A stretch of DNA of 21,007 bases from CAZIKB01 sp964539665 (GTDB lineage Bacteria > Zhuqueibacterota > Zhuqueibacteria > Oceanimicrobiales > Oceanimicrobiaceae), in contig CAZIKB010000115.1 of NCBI GenBank assembly GCA_964539665.1, positions 1 to 21,007 on the forward strand, in the 5' to 3' direction. Shown piece after piece: positions 1 through 6,556 of the stretch (position 1 is its first letter; the number at the start of each line of letters is the position of its first letter). The notes under the pieces were generated by a model, which was not told where the DNA came from, searched no databases, and saw only the letters and a program-made list of their open reading frames with translations. A program made the translations under genes and the position numbers.

Positions 1-89
1 TTAAACAAGAAACTATAGCCTCTGTGAGCAGTTGCCGCAGACGTTGAGGGTGCTTCGGTTCGAGAACTATCTGCTGCTGAAATTTCCAT
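1..89 (-). CDS. 5' end of a gene cut by the window edge, unknown product
   Basis: An open frame starts at an ATG (complement of 87-89) and runs 29 codons to the window edge without a stop. The visible N-terminus is Ser/Thr/Ala-rich (begins MEISAADSSRTEAPSTSAAT) and then turns toward aromatic residues. It lies 34 nt downstream of the glycosyltransferase on the same strand, which suggests co-transcription. A purine-rich stretch (AAAAGAGAA) lies upstream but at a loose distance from the ATG. I do not recognise the product, and so short a frame could be chance. Confidence 0.4.
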   Translation of the reverse strand, partial: MEISAADSSRTEAPSTSAATAHRGYSFLF

Positions 90-123
90 ATTGCTTTTAT
101 TCTCTTTTCTTGTAATTAAAGTA

Positions 124-1230
124 TTATTTCCAGGTTATTTTGCCGATGAAGGCAAGTGGTGAAATGAACGTTTGATTCAAAACAAAAAAAATTTCCCATG
201 CTGGAAAAAGTAGAAGCAGGCTTTGTTTATTAAATTTCTTTGTAATCATATTTAAGGCGATAAAATCAATTACAATTTTAAAACCGAATAACAACAGGGC
301 CGACAAAAATATGGGATGATAAAAAAATGCCGTTATCATAAGAGCATAAAGAAAAATATTTGCCAGGTTAAAAATAAAAAAGGCTGCTTGTAGATATCTC
401 GAATAATACTTACTCGCAGAAACATGGCGCCGCCGTTGTTTCACAAATGATGAAAAGGATTGTACAGGGGGACTCGGCACGGCTGTTTTTGGATTAAGAG
501 AATAAGCAAGTTTCCATCTGGTTTGTTTTTTTACTTGCTGCAAAAACAAGTCGTCATCGCCGGAGAGACTGTGATTAATCTGCTCAAAGCCATTAATTTC
601 ATCAAATAGTGTTTTGCGATAGGCCAGATTTCTGCCAGTACAGGTCACTCCGATATTCCAACCTGTCGCCCCGGCTGTAATAAACGCTGTGGCTAAATTG
701 TCCAGGGCAAGAAGCTTACTCCAGAGGTTCTTCTGCTCAATAAAAGGGGCAGGCCCCATGACCAGGCCTACGTCTTTTTTAAATAGGGGAACGGTCTCGC
801 TCAGCCACTCCGGGTGAGGTGTGCAGTCAGCGTCAGTGGCAAAAATCAATTCTCCTTTAGCCTGTGAAATTGCCTGACTTAAGGCGTGCTTTTTGGGGCT
901 GACGTTTTCAGGTGTCTTTTTAATTTGCAGCGTTTGGAGATTTGTATTTTGCTTGCTAAACAGATTTAAAATCGCCTGCGTGTTATCAGTGGAGCGATCA
1001 TTCACAATAACAATTTGGATTAATTCTTTGGAATATGACTGCGATAAAAGAGCGTTTAAACACCGTTTTAAATTTTGTCCTTCATTTCTGGCTGCAACCA
1101 CAATGGAAACGAAAGGAGTATCAGTAACTTTTGTATTTTTTAACTTCAGAAGACCAAAAAGTAAAAATAGAATAATTGACGAATAAGATGTTAGTGCAAC
1201 AAGTCCTAAGATTATTAATGCAATTGGCAT
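124..1230 (-). CDS. Membrane-anchored family 2 glycosyltransferase
   Basis: This 368-residue protein is a GT2-fold glycosyltransferase that would move a sugar from a nucleotide-sugar donor at the cytoplasmic membrane face. An N-terminal membrane helix (about 3-27) is followed by the GT-A domain: ARNE at 47-50, NDRSTDN at 77-83 (nucleotide binding), the metal-binding DAD at 133-135 and an acidic SGDDDLF block at 223-229 in the catalytic-base position. QRRRH at 265-269 resembles the (Q/R)xxRW motif of processive GT2 enzymes. Two or three hydrophobic helices follow (about 280-352). The acceptor is unknown; envelope glycan or glycolipid synthesis is the likely role from family knowledge. The ATG at 1230 has no clear ribosome-binding site. 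The next leftward gene begins 34 nt downstream. Confidence 0.85.
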   Translation of the reverse strand: MPIALIILGLVALTSYSSIILFLLFGLLKLKNTKVTDTPFVSIVVAARNEGQNLKRCLNALLSQSYSKELIQIVIVNDRSTDNTQAILNLFSKQNTNLQTLQIKKTPENVSPKKHALSQAISQAKGELIFATDADCTPHPEWLSETVPLFKKDVGLVMGPAPFIEQKNLWSKLLALDNLATAFITAGATGWNIGVTCTGRNLAYRKTLFDEINGFEQINHSLSGDDDLFLQQVKKQTRWKLAYSLNPKTAVPSPPVQSFSSFVKQRRRHVSASKYYSRYLQAAFFIFNLANIFLYALMITAFFYHPIFLSALLLFGFKIVIDFIALNMITKKFNKQSLLLLFPAWEIFFVLNQTFISPLAFIGKITWK

Positions 1231-1374
1231 ATATAATTAAAATGTCAATCAGTGAAATGGTAAAATCTACAAATTGATTTTACTCTGTGAGTAATTTAAC
1301 CAGTAAGATATTGAAAAATAAGAAAATGGTCAAGCAGTTTTTAATAAGCGGTAAAAGAAAAGAACGAAATAACA

Positions 1375-1410
1375 ATAATTGCTACATTGTCTCATTATTG
1401 CATTGTTACT
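1375..1410 (+). repeat. Dispersed intergenic repeat, copy A
   Basis: This 36-bp AT-rich segment matches the reverse complement of 5341-5376 at 30 of 36 positions without gaps, by my hand alignment. It is built of ATTGCTACATTG / ATTGCATTG-like words. Both copies are outside coding sequence: this one lies between the glycosyltransferase start and the small gene that ends at 1485. Its function is unknown. Confidence 0.5.
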
Positions 1411-1484
1411 AACCAGTCAATACAAATTAGCACAGTATAACAATCAGAAATTAAAAGAAAATTATTCTGATAATATAATAATCG

Positions 1485-1688
1485 TCAAATTTCTAAAAAA
1501 TATTTCCCTTCTGAATTCATTTTAATTGTACCTGTACAAAGCACAAAATCTGGATTTGTTTTATCAATTAATTTTTGTGCATTTTGCAGGTCTTTCATTT
1601 TTTTTACTTTAAATTTCGAAGGGTTGGTAACGTACTGTAGAACTAAATTCTCTTGTGGCTGGCTTCCCAGTAAAACAATTTTTTTCAA
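1485..1688 (-). CDS. Small conserved-looking protein, 67 aa, unknown function
   Basis: A 67-codon frame starts at TTG (complement of 1686-1688) with an AAAGG ribosome-binding site 7 nt upstream, which supports real translation. The peptide begins MKKIVLLGSQPQ and has balanced hydrophobic and charged residues, a Lys-rich middle, PDFVLCTG around residues 50-57 and a C-terminus of EGKYFLEI. The first strand-like segment (KKIVLLGS) resembles the first beta strand of a small alpha/beta fold, but I cannot name a family. It is transcribed away from larA, so the spacer 1689-2020 is a divergent regulatory region. It could still be a fragment of a larger lost gene. Confidence 0.5.
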   Translation of the reverse strand: MKKIVLLGSQPQENLVLQYVTNPSKFKVKKMKDLQNAQKLIDKTNPDFVLCTGTIKMNSEGKYFLEI

Positions 1689-1709
1689 ATTAAGACCTTT
1701 GTTTTATTT

Positions 1710-1721
1710 TGAGCATGCTCA
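1710..1721. promoter_or_regulatory. 12-bp perfect palindrome upstream of the small gene
   Basis: TGAGCATGCTCA is a perfect 12-bp palindrome, centred about 27 nt upstream of the TTG start of the small leftward gene. Its GC content stands out from the AT-rich surroundings. It could be an operator half of the divergent region; no regulator is known. Confidence 0.35.
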
Positions 1722-1795
1722 CTATTAAAAGTAGCGTGCATAATAATTCCCCTGAATTGTGGTAATTAACTTAGCTAAATTCATGCCAACATTTT

Positions 1796-1810
1796 ATGTT
1801 ATTGTAACAT
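1796..1810. promoter_or_regulatory. Inverted repeat in the divergent larA spacer
   Basis: ATGTTA-TTG-TAACAT is a perfect 6-bp inverted repeat with a 3-nt centre, a shape typical of dimeric helix-turn-helix operators. It sits in the middle of the spacer between the leftward small gene and larA. A dyad this short in AT-rich DNA can arise by chance. Confidence 0.3.
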
Positions 1811-1857
1811 TCCCATATCTACCTGATTTATTGTCATTTAGTGCGTTTTTAATAAAA

Positions 1858-1875
1858 CGGACAATTTCGGACAAT
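1858..1875 (+). promoter_or_regulatory. Direct repeat CGGACAAT x2, one helical turn apart
   Basis: CGGACAAT occurs at 1858-1865 and 1868-1875, so the copies are 10 bp apart and on the same DNA face. They lie about 62-79 bp upstream of the larA -35 box, a typical activator position. The first copy overlaps a CGTTTT/AAAACG dyad at 1844-1859. Confidence 0.35.
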
Positions 1876-1936
1876 CATGCGATTCTGTGTGTATAAATGA
1901 TACATTGTTTTATTGTTGAACGCTTGTAAATAAAAA

Positions 1937-1965
1937 TTGACATTTAAAGTAAAATTGAATACTAT
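1937..1965 (+). promoter_or_regulatory. Sigma-70 promoter for larA-nlpC-rlmD
   Basis: A perfect -35 box TTGACA (1937-1942), a 17-bp spacer and a -10 box TACTAT (1960-1965) form a near-consensus housekeeping promoter reading right. Transcription would start near 1972, giving a leader of about 50 nt before the GTG of larA. This is the best promoter in the window. Confidence 0.7.
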
Positions 1966-1987
1966 TATTCATTATAATAATGAATAA
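1965..1987. promoter_or_regulatory. Operator-like inverted repeat over the larA transcription start
   Basis: TTATTCATTA (1965-1974) and TAATGAATAA (1978-1987) are perfect 10-bp inverted arms separated by TAA. The dyad begins at the last base of the -10 box and spans the predicted start site, the classic place for a repressor. In RNA it could form a weak AU hairpin at the very 5' end instead. Confidence 0.5.
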
Positions 1988-2020
1988 CCAATTATTACAG
2001 TAGAAGGATAGAGGGGTCCA

Positions 2021-3310
2021 GTGTCTCAAATTCCTTTGGCATTCGGGTGGGAGTCATTAAATTTTCAAATAAATTCTAAACATGTTTTAGGTGTTTTGCA
2101 ACCTGATTCGAATAAATCTATTCTTTACCCGGAAACAAGAATTTCTGAATTAATAAGCAACGCTTTATCGCAGCCTTCCACAGAACAGTCTTTTCGAAAA
2201 AAGCAGAAAACAGTCATTATTGTCCCGGACAAAACACGCAATTGTGGAGCAGGCATTATTTTGCCAATTTTGTTAGATGAACTCAATAGATTGGGTGTCA
2301 GGGATTTAGATATAAAAATTATACTGGCAAATGGTTCCCATGCTTTTCATAAACCTGATGAAATAGACCAAATTCTGGGCAGGGAAATTATTAATCGAAT
2401 TGAGATAATCGAACATAATTGTTATAATTCTAAGGATCTGGTCTATTTGGGTGAGACAAAATATGGTACACCAGTAAATATTAACCGACATGTCGTCAGT
2501 GCTGAACGACTGATTGTCGTAGGAACGGCAGTGCATCATTATTTTGCTGGATTTGGAGGCGGCCCCAAAATGATTAATCCAGGCTGCGCCGGATATGAGA
2601 CCATTACTAAAAATCATGCTTTATCCATTGACGCAAAAACTGGCTCAATTCACCGAAATTGTCGAGCAGGGGGATTGGTGGGCAATCCTGTTCAGGAGGA
2701 TATCCGGAGTTCGATGCAATTCATTCAAACGGATTTTATTATAGAAACTATTCTAAATGAAAACGGTGAGATAATTGATGCAGTCTGCGGAGATTTGATG
2801 ACAGCGCATGAAGAAGCCTGTAAAATCGTGGACAACATTTTTAAAGTCCCCATAGAGAGGCAAGCAGATTTAGTGGTGGTAAGCTGCGGCGGCTATCCCA
2901 AAGATATTAATTTCATTCAGGCGCATAAATCCATTAATAACGCTTTTTATGCGGTTAAAGAAGGTGGAGTGATTTTAGTTTTAGCTGAATGCCGCGATGG
3001 CATTGGCTCTGAAACTTTTTTGGATTGGTTCCAATTCCCCGATGAAGCAGAGTTTCTGGATGAGTTAAAAACCAATTACAAATTAAATGGAACGACTGCC
3101 TTGTCATTAAAAATGAAAACCAGAGCCTCAAAAATAATATTTGTGTCGAAACTACCACAAGATTTGGTCGTTCATTTAGGCATGACTCCAGCCACTTCTT
3201 TTGAAGCAGGCTGGAGCTTGGCACAATCCTGGCTTGCGGAAGGATTTAATTGTTATGTTATCCCAAATGGTTCATTAACACTACCCACTGTGAGTGAATA
3301 TGGCATCTAA
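2021..3310 (+). CDS. larA: LarA-family nickel-pincer-cofactor racemase/epimerase (lactate racemase homologue)
   Basis: The LarA family racemises or epimerises 2-hydroxy acids using a covalently bound nickel pincer nucleotide. The 429-residue length is normal for the family. The key positions are present: Arg73 (DKTRN), His107 (GSH), His173 in HHYFAG, Lys183 (GGGPK, the cofactor-attaching lysine), His199 (KNH, the Ni ligand region) and the Gln300/Lys303 pair after GGYPKDIN. These match the catalytic set of Lactobacillus LarA in order and almost in number. Start is GTG with GAGGGG a few nt upstream. It is the first gene of a run with nlpC and rlmD, behind a strong promoter with an operator-like dyad. 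No larB, larC or larE (cofactor synthesis) lies in the window. The substrate cannot be told from sequence, since LarA homologues act on several 2-hydroxy acids. Confidence 0.88.
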   Translation: MSQIPLAFGWESLNFQINSKHVLGVLQPDSNKSILYPETRISELISNALSQPSTEQSFRKKQKTVIIVPDKTRNCGAGIILPILLDELNRLGVRDLDIKIILANGSHAFHKPDEIDQILGREIINRIEIIEHNCYNSKDLVYLGETKYGTPVNINRHVVSAERLIVVGTAVHHYFAGFGGGPKMINPGCAGYETITKNHALSIDAKTGSIHRNCRAGGLVGNPVQEDIRSSMQFIQTDFIIETILNENGEIIDAVCGDLMTAHEEACKIVDNIFKVPIERQADLVVVSCGGYPKDINFIQAHKSINNAFYAVKEGGVILVLAECRDGIGSETFLDWFQFPDEAEFLDELKTNYKLNGTTALSLKMKTRASKIIFVSKLPQDLVVHLGMTPATSFEAGWSLAQSWLAEGFNCYVIPNGSLTLPTVSEYGI

Positions 3311-3815
3311 ATTTCTACGATTAACTTATTTAATCATCATTTTCACGGGCTCAATTCATTGTGTCGGATTGCAGCCTAATCCAAAATTTAAAGAATCAAG
3401 CCGTGAAAACAGAAACTCGATTTCATTTGAAAGCAGATTAACTCAAGAAATTGAATCCTACTTAGGAGTCCCGTATCGATGGGGGGGGACCTCAAGAAAG
3501 GGCATGGACTGTTCCGGACTGGTAGGCATTGTTTATCGAAATGTTCTGGGTATCCAACTTCCTCACAGCGCAAGAATGATGTTTAAACAAGGTAAATTCA
3601 TTGAAGAACAGGAATTGAAAATTGGCGACCTGGTGTTTTTTGAAAATATTGAAAACTACGGTGTGTCTCATGTGGGTATTTACATTGGAAATCACCGGTT
3701 TGCCCATGCAAGCACTACAAAAGGAGTAACTATTTCAAGTTTGCATGAGAGATACTATCATAATCGTTTCATTGGCGCCAGAAAAATAATTTCAAAAAAC
3801 AGAAATAAATATTAA
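3300..3815 (+). CDS. NlpC/P60 cell-wall peptidase
   Basis: The product is a 171-residue exported Cys peptidase, presumably cutting gamma-D-Glu-diamino-acid bonds in peptidoglycan stems. A hydrophobic N-terminal segment (about 7-18) acts as signal peptide or anchor. The NlpC/P60 domain fills about 45-165: YRWGGTS, the catalytic Cys71 in DCSG, His124 in SHVGIYIG and His136 in FAHAST. The ATG at 3300 is preferred; an in-frame GTG at 3294 would add two residues. The start overlaps the end of larA by 11 bp, so translation is probably coupled. The Cys near residue 21 lacks a proper lipobox (preceded by His). A run of eight G (3481-3488) encodes the WGG motif just before the active site. Confidence 0.85.
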   Translation: MASKFLRLTYLIIIFTGSIHCVGLQPNPKFKESSRENRNSISFESRLTQEIESYLGVPYRWGGTSRKGMDCSGLVGIVYRNVLGIQLPHSARMMFKQGKFIEEQELKIGDLVFFENIENYGVSHVGIYIGNHRFAHASTTKGVTISSLHERYYHNRFIGARKIISKNRNKY

Positions 3816-3821
3816 CATTAA

Positions 3822-5255
3822 ATGGAAGCAAATATTAAAAAAGGATCTGAAATAAAGTTAGACGTCGAGTCTTTGGCTTTTGGCGGACGAGGGCTGGCCA
3901 AAGCAAATGGCTATGTAATATTTGTTGAAGGAGCCATTCCTGGTCAACAGGTAACAGCAAGAATTGTCCGCAAACGAAAAGGATTTGCCGAGGCGAGAGC
4001 TTTAAATGTCATTAAAAAGTCACCTGAAGAAGTGGAGCCAAAATGTCTTCATTTTGGCGAATGCGGCGGCTGCCGTTTTCAAAACCTTGATTATACGAGT
4101 CAGCTTAAATATAAACGACAACAAGTCATCGAAAGCCTTGAACATTTAGGCAGTTTTAGTAATCCACATGTTCAGGAAACATTGCCTTCACCAGAACAGT
4201 TTTATTATCGAAATAAAATGGAGTTTTCATTTGGGCGGCAAAGATGGTTGTCAAGAAATGAAATCGACAAAGATAATATTTGCAAACCCAGGGACTTCGC
4301 ATTGGGTTTACATGTTCGAGGCCGTTTCGATAAAATATTGGATTTGGATACATGTTTTTTGCAATCTACTCAAAGTGTTGGAATTTTGGACTTTATTCGT
4401 CAATTTGTTTTACAGACTAAAATCCAGCCCTACAGCACAGAAGATCATACTGGTTTCTGGAGAAATCTGGTTATTCGAGAAGGCAAAAATACAAGTGAGA
4501 CCATGATTAATCTGGTGACTTCTGAAATCCCTGAACACAGCAAAGTAGTGGATGAGTTAGCCAGCCAGCTTATGGAAAGATTCAATAACCTCACAACCAT
4601 TGTGCATAACATCAATCGCAAAAAAGCCCAGGTAGCAATCGGTGATGAAGAGCGGATTCTGATTGGGGAGGGGACGATTAAAGAGAAAATTGGAGATTGT
4701 GTATTTCAAATCTCGGCGAATTCGTTTTTTCAAACAAACACGAAAGGGGCTGAGATATTATTTGAAAAAATAGTTGAATTTGCGGATTTCAGGGGGGATG
4801 AGGTTGTTTACGATCTTTATTCAGGCGCTGGTACCATTTCACTCTTCATTGCAAATACGGTTCAAAAGGTCATTGGTTTTGAATTGATTGAAGACGCTAT
4901 CAAAGATGCCGAACATAATTGTCAATTAAACAGAATAAAGAATTGCTTTTTTGTTCAGGGAGATTTAAAAGAATCCCTTGCAAATATTTCGGATAAATTT
5001 GATGAATTGGGTAGACCAGACGCAGTGATCATTGATCCTCCCCGTGCGGGCATGCATGCACATGTTCTGGGAGAGGTCATTAATACCAATCCTGAAAAGA
5101 TTGTCTACGTTTCCTGCAATCCTGCTACTTTTGCCAGAGATGCTAAAATTTTTTGCGCTGAAAAATATGAATTAATTAATGTGCAACCGGTGGACATGTT
5201 TCCCATGACAGCACATATTGAGTTGGTGAGTCTGCTGCGAAGAAAAGGCGTTTAG
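3822..5255 (+). CDS. rlmD: 23S rRNA (uracil-5-)-methyltransferase, RlmD/RumA family
   Basis: This enzyme makes m5U in 23S rRNA using S-adenosylmethionine; related TrmA-fold paralogues are RlmC and tRNA TrmA, so the exact uridine is not certain. The 477 residues hold an N-terminal TRAM domain (about 5-65), the Fe-S cluster cysteines Cys75, Cys81, Cys84 and Cys178, FQTN at 303-306, the SAM-binding DLYSGAGT at 331-338, IDPPRAG at 404-410, the catalytic nucleophile Cys432 in VSCNP and the catalytic Glu467 in HIELV. The four cysteines favour the RlmD-type over TrmA. It begins 6 nt after the NlpC/P60 gene without an obvious ribosome-binding site, so it is probably read from the larA promoter. The intact active site implies a working enzyme. 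Confidence 0.9.
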   Translation: MEANIKKGSEIKLDVESLAFGGRGLAKANGYVIFVEGAIPGQQVTARIVRKRKGFAEARALNVIKKSPEEVEPKCLHFGECGGCRFQNLDYTSQLKYKRQQVIESLEHLGSFSNPHVQETLPSPEQFYYRNKMEFSFGRQRWLSRNEIDKDNICKPRDFALGLHVRGRFDKILDLDTCFLQSTQSVGILDFIRQFVLQTKIQPYSTEDHTGFWRNLVIREGKNTSETMINLVTSEIPEHSKVVDELASQLMERFNNLTTIVHNINRKKAQVAIGDEERILIGEGTIKEKIGDCVFQISANSFFQTNTKGAEILFEKIVEFADFRGDEVVYDLYSGAGTISLFIANTVQKVIGFELIEDAIKDAEHNCQLNRIKNCFFVQGDLKESLANISDKFDELGRPDAVIIDPPRAGMHAHVLGEVINTNPEKIVYVSCNPATFARDAKIFCAEKYELINVQPVDMFPMTAHIELVSLLRRKGV

Positions 5256-5280
5256 AGAAATTACTTATTTCTTTTCTTTT
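5254..5280 (+). terminator. Weak stem-loop with T-tract after rlmD
   Basis: AGAAAT (5256-5261) and ATTTCT (5267-5272) form an AU-rich stem, extendable by two pairs at its base, with a 5-nt loop. It is followed by a T-rich tract (TTTTCTTTTTTT). It sits on the rlmD stop codon in a convergent spacer. The low GC makes it a weak intrinsic terminator at best. Confidence 0.35.
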
Positions 5281-5340
5281 TTTAAAATATTTTGTTTAAA
5301 TTTTCATTGCTCTAATGTTCCATTGCTAAATTGTTTGAAA

Positions 5341-5376
5341 AATAACAATGCAACAATGAAACCGTGCAGCAATTAT
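5341..5376 (-). repeat. Dispersed intergenic repeat, copy B
   Basis: Read on the minus strand this matches copy A (1375-1410) at 30 of 36 positions with no gap. It ends 4 nt from the stop codon of the DinB-like gene in the convergent spacer with rlmD. Related words (CATTGCTAAATTG) continue to its left on the plus strand, so the element may be longer. Confidence 0.5.
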
Positions 5377-5379
5377 GAA

Positions 5380-5853
5380 TTATTTTTTCCTTTTCATTAA
5401 TTCCAAAAGCTGAAAGCTATGCCTCTGCGGATGCATGACCGCGTGTTCAAGCATGGCATCGATACAGTAATTTATCTGCCATTTTGATGTGTACTCCGGT
5501 TTATAGAATCGTTCTTCCGAAATCCCTGCAAGTGGTATTTGCCATTGTTGAAGTAAATGCTCAAGATACTTTTCTGCCTCAGCGTCGATTGTGTCGGTTT
5601 CTGGAGTAGGTTTGATCTCTGGCTCATCCAGTTCCAACACTTCACAAATCCAAACCATGTAGGTCCGGGCACACCAGAAAACATGCCTCAAGAGTGCATC
5701 AAAAGAAGCGTAATTTGGATCTTCAGTTTGCGGCAGCGCCAAATTAGACCTCTTGGCAAACCTCCACAGGTCTAAAAATTTTCGTAAATATCGCTCGTGC
5801 AATAAAATTAAGGTACGAGCGCCGCGATACTGATATTTAGTTAATTCTTTCAT
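5380..5853 (-). CDS. DinB/YfiT-like four-helix-bundle protein
   Basis: The 157-residue all-helical protein has the size and His pattern of the DinB/YfiT-like metal-binding superfamily: His57 in the second helix and His137, His141 and His145 spaced by four in the last helix. Family members bind a divalent metal, and some are thiol S-transferases (for example with bacillithiol or mycothiol); most have no known reaction. No other domain is visible. The ATG at 5853 has AGGA only about 5 nt upstream. It lies 55 nt after the Pro-tRNA deacylase gene on the same strand, with a hairpin between them. The assignment rests on fold-level features, so I am moderately sure. Confidence 0.6.
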   Translation of the reverse strand: MKELTKYQYRGARTLILLHERYLRKFLDLWRFAKRSNLALPQTEDPNYASFDALLRHVFWCARTYMVWICEVLELDEPEIKPTPETDTIDAEAEKYLEHLLQQWQIPLAGISEERFYKPEYTSKWQINYCIDAMLEHAVMHPQRHSFQLLELMKRKK

Positions 5854-5877
5854 CTTTCCTCATAAGCAGTAAATTTG

Positions 5878-5920
5878 AATCCGGAATTCATAGATTTTCG
5901 AATCTTGATTAATCCGGATT
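5878..5920 (-). other. Intercistronic stem-loop at the 3' end of the deacylase gene
   Basis: Outer arms AATCCGGA (5878-5885) and TCCGGATT (5913-5920) pair perfectly over 8 bp. An inner stem AGATT/AATCT (5892-5896 with 5901-5905) closes a 4-nt loop. The right arm is itself within a perfect 14-bp palindrome TTAATCCGGATTAA (5909-5922) that contains the stop codon. There is no T-tract after it, so it is not a standard terminator. It may be a processing or stability element between the two genes. Confidence 0.45.
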
Positions 5921-6406
5921 AAGACTGGGAACATCAATTATTTGTATGGTATGTTCTGTTTTATCCATAAAGCGCTTAACGTTGTCTCGTGATATGACAA
6001 GAGTGCTCGTATTTACCAGTGGATGAAATCGCAATGAATCTGAATTCCATAAATCTTTGTCTATTATCACTTCTACCTCTTTGTTGACATCATTTACAAG
6101 CGCTAAGATGGAGACGGCTCCAGGAGTCACTCCTAAATATTTCTGCAAACGCTCTGCTGAACCAAGACTAAATTTACTGCTGCCAATAACATCTCGAAGT
6201 GCCTTCAAATCAACGGTTTTTTCATCGCCCACGATGACCAGAAAATGTCGACGGCCCTTATTGTCGCGCAGGAAAAGGTTTTTGGTTTTTGCTGCTGGTA
6301 ATGGCGGAACGAGCCTGTTAGCTTCTTCACACGTAAACACGGGCGGATGGTCATGGCGCTCATAATCAATTTCGTGATCAGCAAGAAATTTGTATATGTC
6401 AATCAT
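5909..6406 (-). CDS. proX: Pro-tRNA trans-editing deacylase (ProXp-ala/PrdX, YbaK fold)
   Basis: This free-standing editing enzyme hydrolyses tRNA(Pro) mischarged with a smaller amino acid, usually alanine, and so backs up prolyl-tRNA synthetase. The 165 residues cover a single YbaK/aaRS-associated domain: HPPVFTCEEA at 20-29, the hallmark AKTKNLFLRD at 39-48 with the catalytic-site Lys42, GVTPGAVS at 92-99 and FHPL at 127-130. These match PrdX/ProXp-ala better than the Cys-tRNA(Pro)-specific YbaK proper; specificity is inferred. The ATG at 6406 has AGGGA 7 nt upstream. The ATG overlaps the TGA of an upstream gene fragment (ATGA), suggesting it once sat second in an operon. The symbol follows common usage and is not unique. 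Confidence 0.8.
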   Translation of the reverse strand: MIDIYKFLADHEIDYERHDHPPVFTCEEANRLVPPLPAAKTKNLFLRDNKGRRHFLVIVGDEKTVDLKALRDVIGSSKFSLGSAERLQKYLGVTPGAVSILALVNDVNKEVEVIIDKDLWNSDSLRFHPLVNTSTLVISRDNVKRFMDKTEHTIQIIDVPSLNPD

Positions 6407-6552
6407 GGTAATTTCCCTAATTTAATTGCTCCCGGGCCATCAACACTGATTCCAAAAGTGAGCTGGGTTTTTGGACTGTCGCTGATTTGAAAGTGCGGTT
6501 CTCTGCTTCTATCTGTTGATAATATTAGGAGTATGCGACCATCAAGCGTTTC
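6403..6552 (-). pseudogene. Fragment of an esterase-like protein N-terminal domain
   Basis: A 49-codon open frame without any usable start codon reads (minus strand) ETLDGRILLILSTDRSREPH, then FQISDSPKTQLTFGI and SVDGPGAIKLGKLP, and stops at a TGA that overlaps the ATG of the next gene (ATGA). From memory, the pattern DGR-LLxLSTDxSREPxFQIxDxxxTQ-FGI-VDGxPG matches the domain near the N-terminus of secreted putative esterases (PF00756-type, enterochelin-esterase-like) of FCB bacteria. Those proteins run for hundreds of residues more, so this is an internal scrap. It begins only a few nt from the palindromic repeat at 6557-6596, which marks the break. Coding character is strong; the family name is less sure. 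Confidence 0.5.
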
Positions 6553-6556
6553 TCAG

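Noticed and set aside
893..1186. Plus-strand 97-codon frame inside the glycosyltransferase
   Set aside because: Antisense shadow of a gene with clear GT2 motifs; Cys/Phe-rich and without any domain.
3300..3370. Lipoprotein signal in the NlpC/P60 protein
   Set aside because: The candidate Cys is preceded by His and the lipobox consensus is not met; it is left as a signal peptide or anchor.
4168..4506. Plus-strand 112-codon frame inside rlmD
   Set aside because: Out-of-frame shadow of a well-conserved methyltransferase.
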